A stretch of DNA of 64,000 bases from contig NZ_LGIA01000018.1 of NCBI RefSeq assembly GCF_001270965.1, positions 1 to 64,000 on the forward strand. Reading direction: 5' to 3'. This document shows, piece by piece, positions 1-8,215 of this stretch (positions are counted from its first letter, which is position 1; each line of letters opens with the position of its first letter). Made by a program: the position numbers and the translations under genes. The stretch is from Sunxiuqinia dokdonensis (GTDB lineage Bacteria > Bacteroidota > Bacteroidia > Bacteroidales > Prolixibacteraceae). The notes beneath the pieces were generated by a model. It saw only the letters and a list, made by a program, of their open reading frames with translations, had not been told where the DNA came from and searched no databases.

Positions 1-3
1 GTC

Positions 4-1713
4 GTGACCAGCACGCTTTTGATCAACGGTGAACCGATTCCCGATACGGTAGGAATCATGGGAATCCAAGTTGTCAAGGAAGTCAACCGGATTGCTTTTG
101 CCAAGGTAAACATTCGCGATGGGTCGGCTTCTGACGAGGATTTTGCGATCAGCAGCGGTGAGTTGTTTTTACCAGGCCATGAGCTGGAGATCCAGGTGGG
201 CTACAATTCCGAAGAAAAAACGGTGTTTAAAGGCGTGATTACCAAACATGCTTTAAAGACCCGCAAAAATAATTCGTCGGTTTTGATGATTGAATGTCGC
301 GACAAGGCTTACAAAATGACATTAAACCGGAACAGCCGGTATTTTCACGATCTGGCTGACAGCGATGTCTGTGAGCAGTTGGCCGGAGAATATGGGCTGC
401 AGGCAGATGAAATTGAAGCCTCTGATTTTAGCAACACGCGATTGGTGCAAATGCATGCTACCGACTGGGACTTCTTGCTGAGCCGGGCCGATGCCTGTAA
501 CAAGTTGGTTTTTACAGACGATGGCAAGCTCAGTTTTAAAGCGCCTGACTTGAGTGGCGAACCGGTTTTGAGTTTAACCTATGGAGCCAATATTCTGGAG
601 TTTGAAGCCGAAATGGATGCCCGCAGCCAGTATGGCCAAGTGAATGGCCAGTCGTGGGACAACACCACGCTGGAAGTGCTTGAACTGGATTCAGCCGATG
701 ATGGCAGCGAGGAACCGGGCAACCTGAGCAGTTCAGATTTAGCAGAAACAACAGGCGTGGCGAAATTCCATCTCAAACATGGTGGACAGTTAAAGTCGGA
801 TGAATTGCAATCCTGGATTAACGGCCGGAAGTTGAAAAGCAAGCTTTCAAAAATCAAAGGACGTTTGAGCTTTCAGGGCTTTCCTGATGTGAAGCCCGGC
901 CATTTGCTTGAACTGAATGGTCTGGGTGACCGCTTCAATGGGAATGTGTTTGTGTCATCGGTGAACCACGAAATTTCGCGGGGTGGCTGGATCTCACATG
1001 TTCAGTTTGGCTTGGATGAAAACTGGCTGGGCAACCATTTGAAAGATGTTATGGATCAGCCGGCTTCAGGGGTTTTACCGGGCGTCAACGGCTTGCAAAT
1101 CGGCATCGTTTCGGCCCTGGAGGGCGACCCGGAAGGCGAATTTCGCATCCAGGTGAAGCTGCCGCTGGTCTCCGCGCAGGACGAAGGAATTTGGACCCGC
1201 GTGGCCACGCTCGATGCCGGCGAGAACCGGGGCACATTCTTCCGGCCCGAAATTGGCGACGAAGTCATCGTTGGCTTTCTAAACGATGATCCACGTGATG
1301 CCGTGGTGCTGGGCATGTTGAATAGTAGCAGCAAACCCGCAGCTTTTGAGGCCAAAGACGATAATCACGAGAAAGGCTACGCCAGCCGCGACGGGCTGAA
1401 ACTGGTTTTCAACGATGAGGAGAAAAGCATTACCATCAGCACGCCGGGTGGCAAACAATTGCAGCTGAGCGAAGACTCAGGCGATTTTTTGCTTGAAGAT
1501 GAAAATGGAAACAGCATCACGATGAACAGTTCAGGCATCACACTGGAGGCGGCGAAAGACCTGATTCTGAAAGCCGGAGGTAACCTCACTTTCGAGGGAA
1601 CCAACGTGGAGATGAAGGCAAATGCTAATATGACGGTGGAAGGATCGGGTATGACTACGCTTAAGTCCTCCGGTGTCTTGAAAGTTGAAGGTTCATTGGT
1701 ACAAATCAATTAA
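4..1713 (+). CDS. eCIS spike protein, VgrG/gpD-like (Afp8-type)
   Basis: This is the central spike that sits under the tube of a contractile injection system and carries the PAAR tip. Residues 1-340 resemble the gp27/gpD-like hub. An OB-fold (gp5-like) segment lies near residues 364-440, and a repetitive, Gly/Asn/Thr-rich C-terminus (about 455-569) fits a beta-helix needle. The frame opens with GTG at position 4, so a start further left cannot be excluded. The PAAR gene follows after 11 bp, which supports the spike assignment. The 569-residue length fits eCIS spikes, which lack the long extensions of T6SS evolved VgrGs. The family is clear; the exact start is not. Confidence 0.88.
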   Translation: MTSTLLINGEPIPDTVGIMGIQVVKEVNRIAFAKVNIRDGSASDEDFAISSGELFLPGHELEIQVGYNSEEKTVFKGVITKHALKTRKNNSSVLMIECRDKAYKMTLNRNSRYFHDLADSDVCEQLAGEYGLQADEIEASDFSNTRLVQMHATDWDFLLSRADACNKLVFTDDGKLSFKAPDLSGEPVLSLTYGANILEFEAEMDARSQYGQVNGQSWDNTTLEVLELDSADDGSEEPGNLSSSDLAETTGVAKFHLKHGGQLKSDELQSWINGRKLKSKLSKIKGRLSFQGFPDVKPGHLLELNGLGDRFNGNVFVSSVNHEISRGGWISHVQFGLDENWLGNHLKDVMDQPASGVLPGVNGLQIGIVSALEGDPEGEFRIQVKLPLVSAQDEGIWTRVATLDAGENRGTFFRPEIGDEVIVGFLNDDPRDAVVLGMLNSSSKPAAFEAKDDNHEKGYASRDGLKLVFNDEEKSITISTPGGKQLQLSEDSGDFLLEDENGNSITMNSSGITLEAAKDLILKAGGNLTFEGTNVEMKANANMTVEGSGMTTLKSSGVLKVEGSLVQIN

Positions 1714-1724
1714 AAACGAAAACA

Positions 1725-2015
1725 ATGCCACCAGCAGCAAGAGTAGGAGATATGCATGTTTGTCCGATGGTCAACGGAACGGTTCCGCATGTTGGGGGGC
1801 CGGTCCTGCCACCCGGATGTCCAACCGTACTGATTGCTGGCATGCCGGCCGCACGCTTAGGCGACATGCTCACCTGCACCGGTCCGCCCGACACCATTGT
1901 GGCAGGCTCAGGCACCGTCATGATCGGGGGCATGCCTGCTGCCCGCATGGGCGACTCAACGGCACACGGCGGAACAATCATTATTGGCGCCCCAACCGTG
2001 ATAATAGGAGGTTAA
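1725..2015 (+). CDS. PAAR-domain spike tip protein
   Basis: This 96-residue protein sharpens the spike by capping the beta-helix of the preceding VgrG-like protein. It contains three literal PAAR-type repeats (PPAAR near residue 3, and MPAAR near residues 40 and 71) separated by Gly/Pro/Ile-rich beta segments. Cysteines and histidines (for example HVCP near the N-terminus and a single CT in the middle) could bind a metal, as in known PAAR tips. It has no C-terminal toxin extension, so it is a plain structural tip. It sits between the spike and the gp25 gene, the usual eCIS order. Confidence 0.92.
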   Translation: MPPAARVGDMHVCPMVNGTVPHVGGPVLPPGCPTVLIAGMPAARLGDMLTCTGPPDTIVAGSGTVMIGGMPAARMGDSTAHGGTIIIGAPTVIIGG

Positions 2016-2057
2016 CTATCAACCATCAAGTATCAAGCATCAAGCATCTCGCATCAT
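2016..2057 (+). repeat. Six imperfect heptamer repeats in the gp25 leader
   Basis: The short gap between the PAAR stop and the gp25 start is filled by six successive 7-bp units: CTATCAA, CCATCAA, GTATCAA, GCATCAA, GCATCTC and GCATCAT. The last one contains the ATG. The leader is therefore a degenerate tandem repeat with no visible Shine-Dalgarno. A change in copy number would alter spacing between two structural genes but not their frames. Confidence 0.7.
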
Positions 2058-2481
2058 GGAAAACAACGAACGATACACTTCATTTTTGGGAACCGGCTGG
2101 AGCTTTCCGCCCACCTTTTCAAAGGCAGCCGGACAGGTCAGCATGTCGTCCGATGAAAAAGATATTGAAGAGAGCCTGGAGATTCTATTATCAACCCGGC
2201 TGGGTGAGCGGATCATGCATCCCGACTTCGGCTGTGATTTGACCGATATGATTTTTGAGCCGCTGAGCATTTCGGTAAAGACCTATATTTTCAACTTGGT
2301 TGAAACCGCCATTTTATACCACGAACCACGAATTTTGCTGCATAAAATTGATTTGATTGACGACGGCGAGAATCAGGGTTTGGTAAAAATCCTCCTTGAA
2401 TATACGATCAGCACCACGAATTCAAGGAAGAATTATGTCTATCCCTTTTATATCAAGGAAGGCACAAACATTAAGAAATGA
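2056..2481 (+). CDS. gp25-like baseplate wedge protein (Afp9-type)
   Basis: This 141-residue protein belongs to the GPW/gp25 family, which joins the baseplate wedge to the first sheath ring and nucleates sheath assembly. The diagnostic central segment is seen near residues 30-75: a run of Ser/Asp/Glu, then LSTRLGERIMHPDFGCDL, then an acidic and hydrophobic stretch. The ERxxxPxFG core is the family hallmark. Its stop overlaps the next start (ATGA at 2478), which suggests translational coupling with the J-like baseplate gene. Confidence 0.9.
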   Translation: MENNERYTSFLGTGWSFPPTFSKAAGQVSMSSDEKDIEESLEILLSTRLGERIMHPDFGCDLTDMIFEPLSISVKTYIFNLVETAILYHEPRILLHKIDLIDDGENQGLVKILLEYTISTTNSRKNYVYPFYIKEGTNIKK

Positions 2482-5400
2482 AAGACTGTAACGATCATAT
2501 TCCTGTTCTTGTCCGCGATGGAACCAGCCAGGCGGCGCGTTATCCGAAAGATTTGGATCCGGCTTCGGTACAAATTGACGGTCGTTCGGAAAGCGACCTG
2601 ATTGACTTTGCCTACAACTTTGCCGGATTGCTCAACTTTTACAACCTGGAGAACCAGGTGGATGGCGATTGGCAAGCTTTTCTTCAGCAATTGAAAGAAA
2701 ATCCGAAAGCAGTGCTGACCGGTGACTTGTCGCCGCAGGCCAGCCTGTTCCTGTCGTTTCTTCGCCTGTTCAAAAAACAACAAGATCAGCTGAACGGCCT
2801 GACGAAAAAGCACCTGGATACGTTTTTTCGCGATGTGCTTCGAATTCAGCCCAAAGGCCCTGTTGCCGACCAGGTGCATGTGCTTTTTGAGCTGGCCAAA
2901 AATGTGGAGCCAGCCTTGCTTCAGGCCGGAACAGCTCTGAAAGCTGGAAAAGATGAAGCAGGGCAGGAGTTGGTTTACGCGTTGACTGAGGACCTGATCG
3001 TGAATCACGCCACCGTCGAAGCCATCAAATCGGTGGTGGTGGATGTGGAAAACAACCAGATGGTACATGCCGGGCAGGCTGCCAATACGCTGGATGGACT
3101 GGAAGAGGAATTGCCCGAAGATGATGCGAAGTGGCCGCCATTCGGGAAGACCAGCTTTGTCAAAGCTGATATTGGTTTTGCGTTGGCGAGCCCGGTGTTG
3201 TGGTTGCAGGAAGGAACAAGAAAGATCACCGTCACGCTGACACTGCGTGCGGACGATGACTTCGATATTCCGGCATCGGCCCGAAGCCAGGCTTTTAAAA
3301 TATACTTAAGTGGAGAGGAAGAATGGTTAGGACCATATCATTCAACACCTTCCCTGAGAAAAGTATCCGGACGCTTTCAAATGCAATTGATCCTGAACCT
3401 TCCAGCCTCGGAGAAGCCGGTAGCCTATTATAACGGCGAGGTTCTGGACAGTCGTTTTCACTCAATCTTCCCTGTCTTGAAAGTGATTCCGGATACTTCA
3501 TCTTCCGCTTACCTGAACGGCTTTTTACAACATGTTTCGCTCGAAACCGCCCGAATTGATGTGGAGGTCTCGGGTATTGAATCCCTGACCCTTCAAAATG
3601 ACCAGGGAAGTCTCGACCCGGCCAAAGCTTTTCTTCCTTTTGGCTCCGAGCCGGTGCGGGGTTCGTCCTTCGATCTGGGCTACGAGGAAGCTTTCACCAA
3701 AAAGTTGAATGAGTTTAAGATTCATGTGGATTGGATGGATGTGCCTTCATCCAATCTTCGGACCTATTATAGCGGCTATTCCTTGTCTGGCAACCAATTT
3801 AAGGCCAGCCTGAGCTATCGCAACAAAAACGACCAGATCAGTACCAAAACCATTGATTTGTTCAATCCATCGAATAACCAAAACCGGGCCAGCTACACGG
3901 TTTCTGAAAATCCGATCCTGGTCTCCATCATTCCGCAGGTTTTGATCAACGCGCAGCTGAATTTATCGGCAGGATCGAAGAGTTTCAATCTCATTCAGAA
4001 GAAATACAACTTTTTGCCGGGAAATAACCTGGCGAAGTTTAAGCTTCCCAAGCTGAACGTCAAAACGGGAGTGCCCAAAAACGGTTTTGTGAAACTTGAA
4101 TTGCTCGATGATTTTTTGCATCGCGATTACCGGCAAAAATATGTGAAAGCGACTGTTGAATATGTCGAAGGCGACCTGGTTTTGCCAAAGGAACCTTATC
4201 AACCCAAAATAAAAAGCATTTCGCTTGACTATCGTGCTTCCTCGTCAACAATCAATTTTGCACAGACGAGCGAAGCGGCGTACGCAGAAAAAGATGTGGA
4301 GTTTTTCCAGTTGGGCGCTTTTGGCCAGCGTGAGGTTCATGGTCATTTGTTGTCGAAGGCTGATTGGCTGTCGGCAAACGAAATCACACTGCTGGCGGAC
4401 TATTCGCAGCAAGGTGAACTGTTGATTGGCGTGAAAAATATCGCGAAAGGACAGATCCTGAACTTGCTGATTCAAGTGGCTGAAGGGAGCGCTAACCCGC
4501 AAAAGGAAAAAGAACCCGTGCGCTGGTCGATTTTGGCACACGACCATTGGCGGGCGCTTCGGTCGGACGAGTTGCTGGCCGATGCCACCAACGGATTGCT
4601 GAAAAGCGGAATTGTGAAAATCAGCCTGCCGGCAGACACCGGAACCAGCCACAGCTGGATGCCTGACGGTTTGGTTTGGTTGCGGGCCTCGGTCAAGGCC
4701 AATCCCGATGCAGTTTGCCAGCTGATTGGGATCCACGCCCAGGCTGCGCGGGCAGAACTGCTTGAGGCCAAAAAACACCCGGCGCATTTGCTGATGCCCT
4801 TGAAGGCGGAAACGATCAGTAAATTGCTGAAGCCAAACGGAGCCATCAAACAAGTGATGCAGCCATATGCCAGTTTTGGCGGACGGGCGGAGGAAAAGGC
4901 CCGGGCGTATTACACCCGTGTCAGTGAGCGCTTGCGGCATAAAAACCGGGCCATTACGCTGTGGGATTATGAACGGCTGGTCTTGCAGGAGTTTCCGGAT
5001 ATCAGCAAGGTAAAATGCCTGAACCATACCTGCGAAACCCTGGAGCGGGCCCCGGGCCACGTCAACCTGATCGTCGTTCCCGATCTGCAAAACAAGAACG
5101 CGGTCGATGTGCTGCAGCCGCGCGTGAGCAAAGCCGTGCTCGAAGATGTACGCTCGTATATGGAGCCGCTGGCGCCATCGCTGATCAAAATTCATGTCAA
5201 TAATCCCCTGTACGAAGAAGTTCAACTGGAGTTTGAAGTAAAGTTCAGAACGAACTATGAATTTGGATATTATCAAAAGGAATTGAACCGCGAGTTGATC
5301 GAATTTCTGTCGCCCTGGTCAACAGGCAGCCAGGCTGAAATTCATTTTGGCGGACGAATTGAAAAGTCGGTTTTACTCAAGTTTGTTGAAACCCGAAGCT

Positions 5401-5543
5401 ACGTTGACTTTGTGTCGCACTTCAAAATGTTTCACCTGGCTTCGGGCAAACAGCCGCTTGATGTTGAGTCGGCCGTGGCAACAAATTCGCGGGCCATTTT
5501 GGTGTCGCACAGCAAGCATGTCATTCATAATTATAACAGCTAA
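2478..5543 (+). CDS. Baseplate J-like wedge protein (Afp11-type)
   Basis: At 1021 residues this is one of the two large wedge proteins of an eCIS baseplate. The C-terminal third shows the baseplate-J-like region: a segment around residues 815-850 (RAYYTRVSERLRHKNRAI, then WDYERLVLQEFP) that recurs in Afp11/Pvc11-type proteins, followed by beta-rich NLIVVPDL and VQLEFEVKF stretches. The long N-terminal part is less conserved and has no motif I can name. It overlaps gp25 by 4 bp and is followed after 4 bp by the Afp12-like gene, so the pair is almost certainly co-expressed. Long open frames on the opposite strand here are shadows. Confidence 0.85.
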   Translation: MKDCNDHIPVLVRDGTSQAARYPKDLDPASVQIDGRSESDLIDFAYNFAGLLNFYNLENQVDGDWQAFLQQLKENPKAVLTGDLSPQASLFLSFLRLFKKQQDQLNGLTKKHLDTFFRDVLRIQPKGPVADQVHVLFELAKNVEPALLQAGTALKAGKDEAGQELVYALTEDLIVNHATVEAIKSVVVDVENNQMVHAGQAANTLDGLEEELPEDDAKWPPFGKTSFVKADIGFALASPVLWLQEGTRKITVTLTLRADDDFDIPASARSQAFKIYLSGEEEWLGPYHSTPSLRKVSGRFQMQLILNLPASEKPVAYYNGEVLDSRFHSIFPVLKVIPDTSSSAYLNGFLQHVSLETARIDVEVSGIESLTLQNDQGSLDPAKAFLPFGSEPVRGSSFDLGYEEAFTKKLNEFKIHVDWMDVPSSNLRTYYSGYSLSGNQFKASLSYRNKNDQISTKTIDLFNPSNNQNRASYTVSENPILVSIIPQVLINAQLNLSAGSKSFNLIQKKYNFLPGNNLAKFKLPKLNVKTGVPKNGFVKLELLDDFLHRDYRQKYVKATVEYVEGDLVLPKEPYQPKIKSISLDYRASSSTINFAQTSEAAYAEKDVEFFQLGAFGQREVHGHLLSKADWLSANEITLLADYSQQGELLIGVKNIAKGQILNLLIQVAEGSANPQKEKEPVRWSILAHDHWRALRSDELLADATNGLLKSGIVKISLPADTGTSHSWMPDGLVWLRASVKANPDAVCQLIGIHAQAARAELLEAKKHPAHLLMPLKAETISKLLKPNGAIKQVMQPYASFGGRAEEKARAYYTRVSERLRHKNRAITLWDYERLVLQEFPDISKVKCLNHTCETLERAPGHVNLIVVPDLQNKNAVDVLQPRVSKAVLEDVRSYMEPLAPSLIKIHVNNPLYEEVQLEFEVKFRTNYEFGYYQKELNRELIEFLSPWSTGSQAEIHFGGRIEKSVLLKFVETRSYVDFVSHFKMFHLASGKQPLDVESAVATNSRAILVSHSKHVIHNYNS

Positions 5544-5547
5544 TTAG

Positions 5548-8151
5548 ATGAAGGAAAGTCCGGTCATAGCAAAAATAAACAAGCAGGATGAGCATCCTGG
5601 AAATTATTATTGGTTGCGTTCCGAAGGACTGAAGCATATTCAGGAATTGTCGGGCCGTGTGTGGACGGATTACAATACGCACGATCCGGGAGTGACCATA
5701 CTCGAAATTTTGTGCTTCGCGCTGACCGATCTGGATTATCGGACCAATTTCCCGATTACTGATTTGCTGGCCGAGCCCAAAGACAATGAACAAGCCATGC
5801 ACCAGCAGTTTCTGTCGGCCATCAAAGCCTTGCCCTCCCGGCCGGTAAGCATCGCTGATTACCGCAAGCTGCTGATCGACATTCCCGGCGTCAAAAATGC
5901 CTGGCTGCACGAGGGCGAAAGCGAAGTTCCCCTCTATTTCGATCGGGAAAAAGAGGAACTGACAACCTTGACCGGCGGTTCGGCAACGCTTGATCCGGTT
6001 GAGATTAAGGGCTTGTATCAGGTGATTGTTGAATATGATGAAGACCTGGAGAACGAAAAGCAGGTTTTGAATGAAGTTTACCGTCGCTTAAACGCGAACC
6101 GAAACCTCTGCGAAGCTTTTACCGGCGTGGAACCAATTGTTCCCCAGGACTTCATCATTTGTGGCGAAATCGGTTTGGCGTCCAATGCAGCTATTGAAAA
6201 GGTGGAAGCCCGGATTCTATTTGAAGTTCAGAATTACCTGTCGCCAACTGTTCGTTCCTATACCTTGCAGCAAATGCTGGATAAAGGCAAGAAAGCAGAA
6301 GAAATCTTTGAAGGGCCGCTTTATCAGGATGCCGATCAGTTGTTGACTGGCGGTTTCATTGATGATGATGAATTGGAAGCTTCCAGCTTAAAAACCACCA
6401 TTTACCTGTCCGATTTGATTCATCTGATTATGGATATTGAAGGCGTTGAATCGGTGCGCGATTTAATCATTAAACCCAATGTGGCCAAATTGCCTGAAAA
6501 CTGGGACAAGTGGGTGGTTCCCATTAAGAAAGGTCATCAGGCCCAGCTTGATACCGGTTTGTCGCGCTTTGTGTTTTACAAGGATTTGCTGGCTTTTCGC
6601 TCCAGGCAGGAGCAGGTTGATGCCGAGCTGGCGCAATTGAATGCAGCGAAAAAGGCTGCACAGGAAGCAGTCAAAGTGAGCGACTTACCTATGATTCGCG
6701 GGCAGTTTGTCGATCCGGCAGCCTATGTTTCGGTTTCGACAGAATTTCCGGTAAACTACGGCATTGGCGAAATTGGTTTGCCCGGCAACGCGAGCAATGA
6801 GCGCAAAGCCCAGGCCCGTCAACTGAAGGCTTTCCTCTTATTTTTCGATCAGTTGATGGCCAATTACCTTGCCCAGTTATCTCGGGTAAAGGAGTTATTT
6901 CTAACAGATAACACCATTAAACAAACCTATTTCAACCAGCTCGTTGCGGGGATGGAAGATCGCGAAAGTTTGTTTTCCGATTGGGGGAATTTATTGGATG
7001 ATCTGAAACAGATTAGCGAAGATGAAACCTTGTTTTACAACCGTCGTCACCAGTTTTTGGATCATCTGCTGGCCCGTTTTCATGAGCAGTTCAACGACTA
7101 TGTTTTGCTGATGTATTCCATGTCGGGCGAGTTGGCCGAAAGAGAAGACATGCTGGAAGATAAAGCCAACTTCCTTCAAAATTACGAATGGATCTCGCGT
7201 CATCGCGGGGCGGGGTTCAACTTCACCTTGAAAGATGATTTGTGGAATACCTTGAATGTGTCGGGTCTGCAACACCGGGTGGCCCACCTGCTTGGGATCC
7301 GAAACTATAAGCGACGCGATCTGGCGCGTATCCATTACGACATTTACGATGAAAAAGACGACGATGATCTGACAGAATACCGGTTTCGGGTGATCGACAG
7401 CGAAACAGATAAAATTTTAATCAGCAGCAGTACCCGGTATTTGGACAAGGACGATTGCATTGCAGAAATGAAAGCCTGCGTAACCTACGGCGTGGATTTG
7501 GATAACTACGAATTGAAAGAAACAAGCGACGGGCGCTATTATTTCAATATAACCGATACGACAAAAGAAGTGATTGGCCGGCGGATTGAGTATTTCGAAA
7601 CACCTGAAGAACGCGGGGAAGCCATAAAATACTTGCGACGGTTTTTACGCGCAAACTACAATAGCGAAGGGCTCTTCGTCGTTGAACACGTCTTGCTTCG
7701 TCCACGTGTGAAGGGGCATCCGGTGTTTAAAATTTGCCAAAGCGATGATTCCGGTTGCGTTTATAAAGATCCATATACGTACCAGATTTCGGTGATTTTG
7801 CCGGCGTGGGAAAAGCGATTTCAAAACATGGATTTTCGAAAATTTGTGGAGAAAACCATTCGGTTGGAAACACCGGCCCACATCTTTCCGAAAATATGCT
7901 GGGTGAACGAAATTCAAATGTCCGAGTTTGAAGAATGCTACCAGGATTGGTTGTTTGCCCATGCCATTTTTCCTCAAAAGGCTACCCAATATAAAAATGC
8001 GCTGGGCCAATTGCTGGATATTTTGGTTCGTTTGAATTCGGTTTATCCACAGGGAACTTTACACGACTGCGTGGATGGAGGTGATGAAAATCCCATGATC
8101 TTGAATATGACAAGCCTGGGGTCGATGAAAAATAAAGATCAGAAAAAATGA
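5548..8151 (+). CDS. Second large baseplate wedge protein (Afp12-type)
   Basis: This 867-residue protein is the partner of the preceding J-like protein in the baseplate wedge. The N-terminus has the characteristic WTDYNTHDPGVTILEIL block (residues 38-54) followed by FALTDLDYRT, shared by Afp12/Pvc12-like proteins and, in variant form, by J proteins. A middle segment near residues 400-440 (YGIGEIGLPG, then LKAFLLFFDQLMANYLAQL) is also typical. The C-terminus has cysteines (about residues 730-741 and 792) that may be structural. The role is inferred from family and position. Confidence 0.82.
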   Translation: MKESPVIAKINKQDEHPGNYYWLRSEGLKHIQELSGRVWTDYNTHDPGVTILEILCFALTDLDYRTNFPITDLLAEPKDNEQAMHQQFLSAIKALPSRPVSIADYRKLLIDIPGVKNAWLHEGESEVPLYFDREKEELTTLTGGSATLDPVEIKGLYQVIVEYDEDLENEKQVLNEVYRRLNANRNLCEAFTGVEPIVPQDFIICGEIGLASNAAIEKVEARILFEVQNYLSPTVRSYTLQQMLDKGKKAEEIFEGPLYQDADQLLTGGFIDDDELEASSLKTTIYLSDLIHLIMDIEGVESVRDLIIKPNVAKLPENWDKWVVPIKKGHQAQLDTGLSRFVFYKDLLAFRSRQEQVDAELAQLNAAKKAAQEAVKVSDLPMIRGQFVDPAAYVSVSTEFPVNYGIGEIGLPGNASNERKAQARQLKAFLLFFDQLMANYLAQLSRVKELFLTDNTIKQTYFNQLVAGMEDRESLFSDWGNLLDDLKQISEDETLFYNRRHQFLDHLLARFHEQFNDYVLLMYSMSGELAEREDMLEDKANFLQNYEWISRHRGAGFNFTLKDDLWNTLNVSGLQHRVAHLLGIRNYKRRDLARIHYDIYDEKDDDDLTEYRFRVIDSETDKILISSSTRYLDKDDCIAEMKACVTYGVDLDNYELKETSDGRYYFNITDTTKEVIGRRIEYFETPEERGEAIKYLRRFLRANYNSEGLFVVEHVLLRPRVKGHPVFKICQSDDSGCVYKDPYTYQISVILPAWEKRFQNMDFRKFVEKTIRLETPAHIFPKICWVNEIQMSEFEECYQDWLFAHAIFPQKATQYKNALGQLLDILVRLNSVYPQGTLHDCVDGGDENPMILNMTSLGSMKNKDQKK

Positions 8152-8215
8152 CTCTTTTGATAATAAACAGGATGAATGATAAGCAACTAGCAGCAACTTT
8201 TTAAGAAACAGCATC

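Noticed and set aside
4245-5276. Long open frame on the minus strand inside the baseplate J gene
   Set aside because: It is antisense to a well-supported gene, has no recognisable motifs and reflects codon bias in the other strand.
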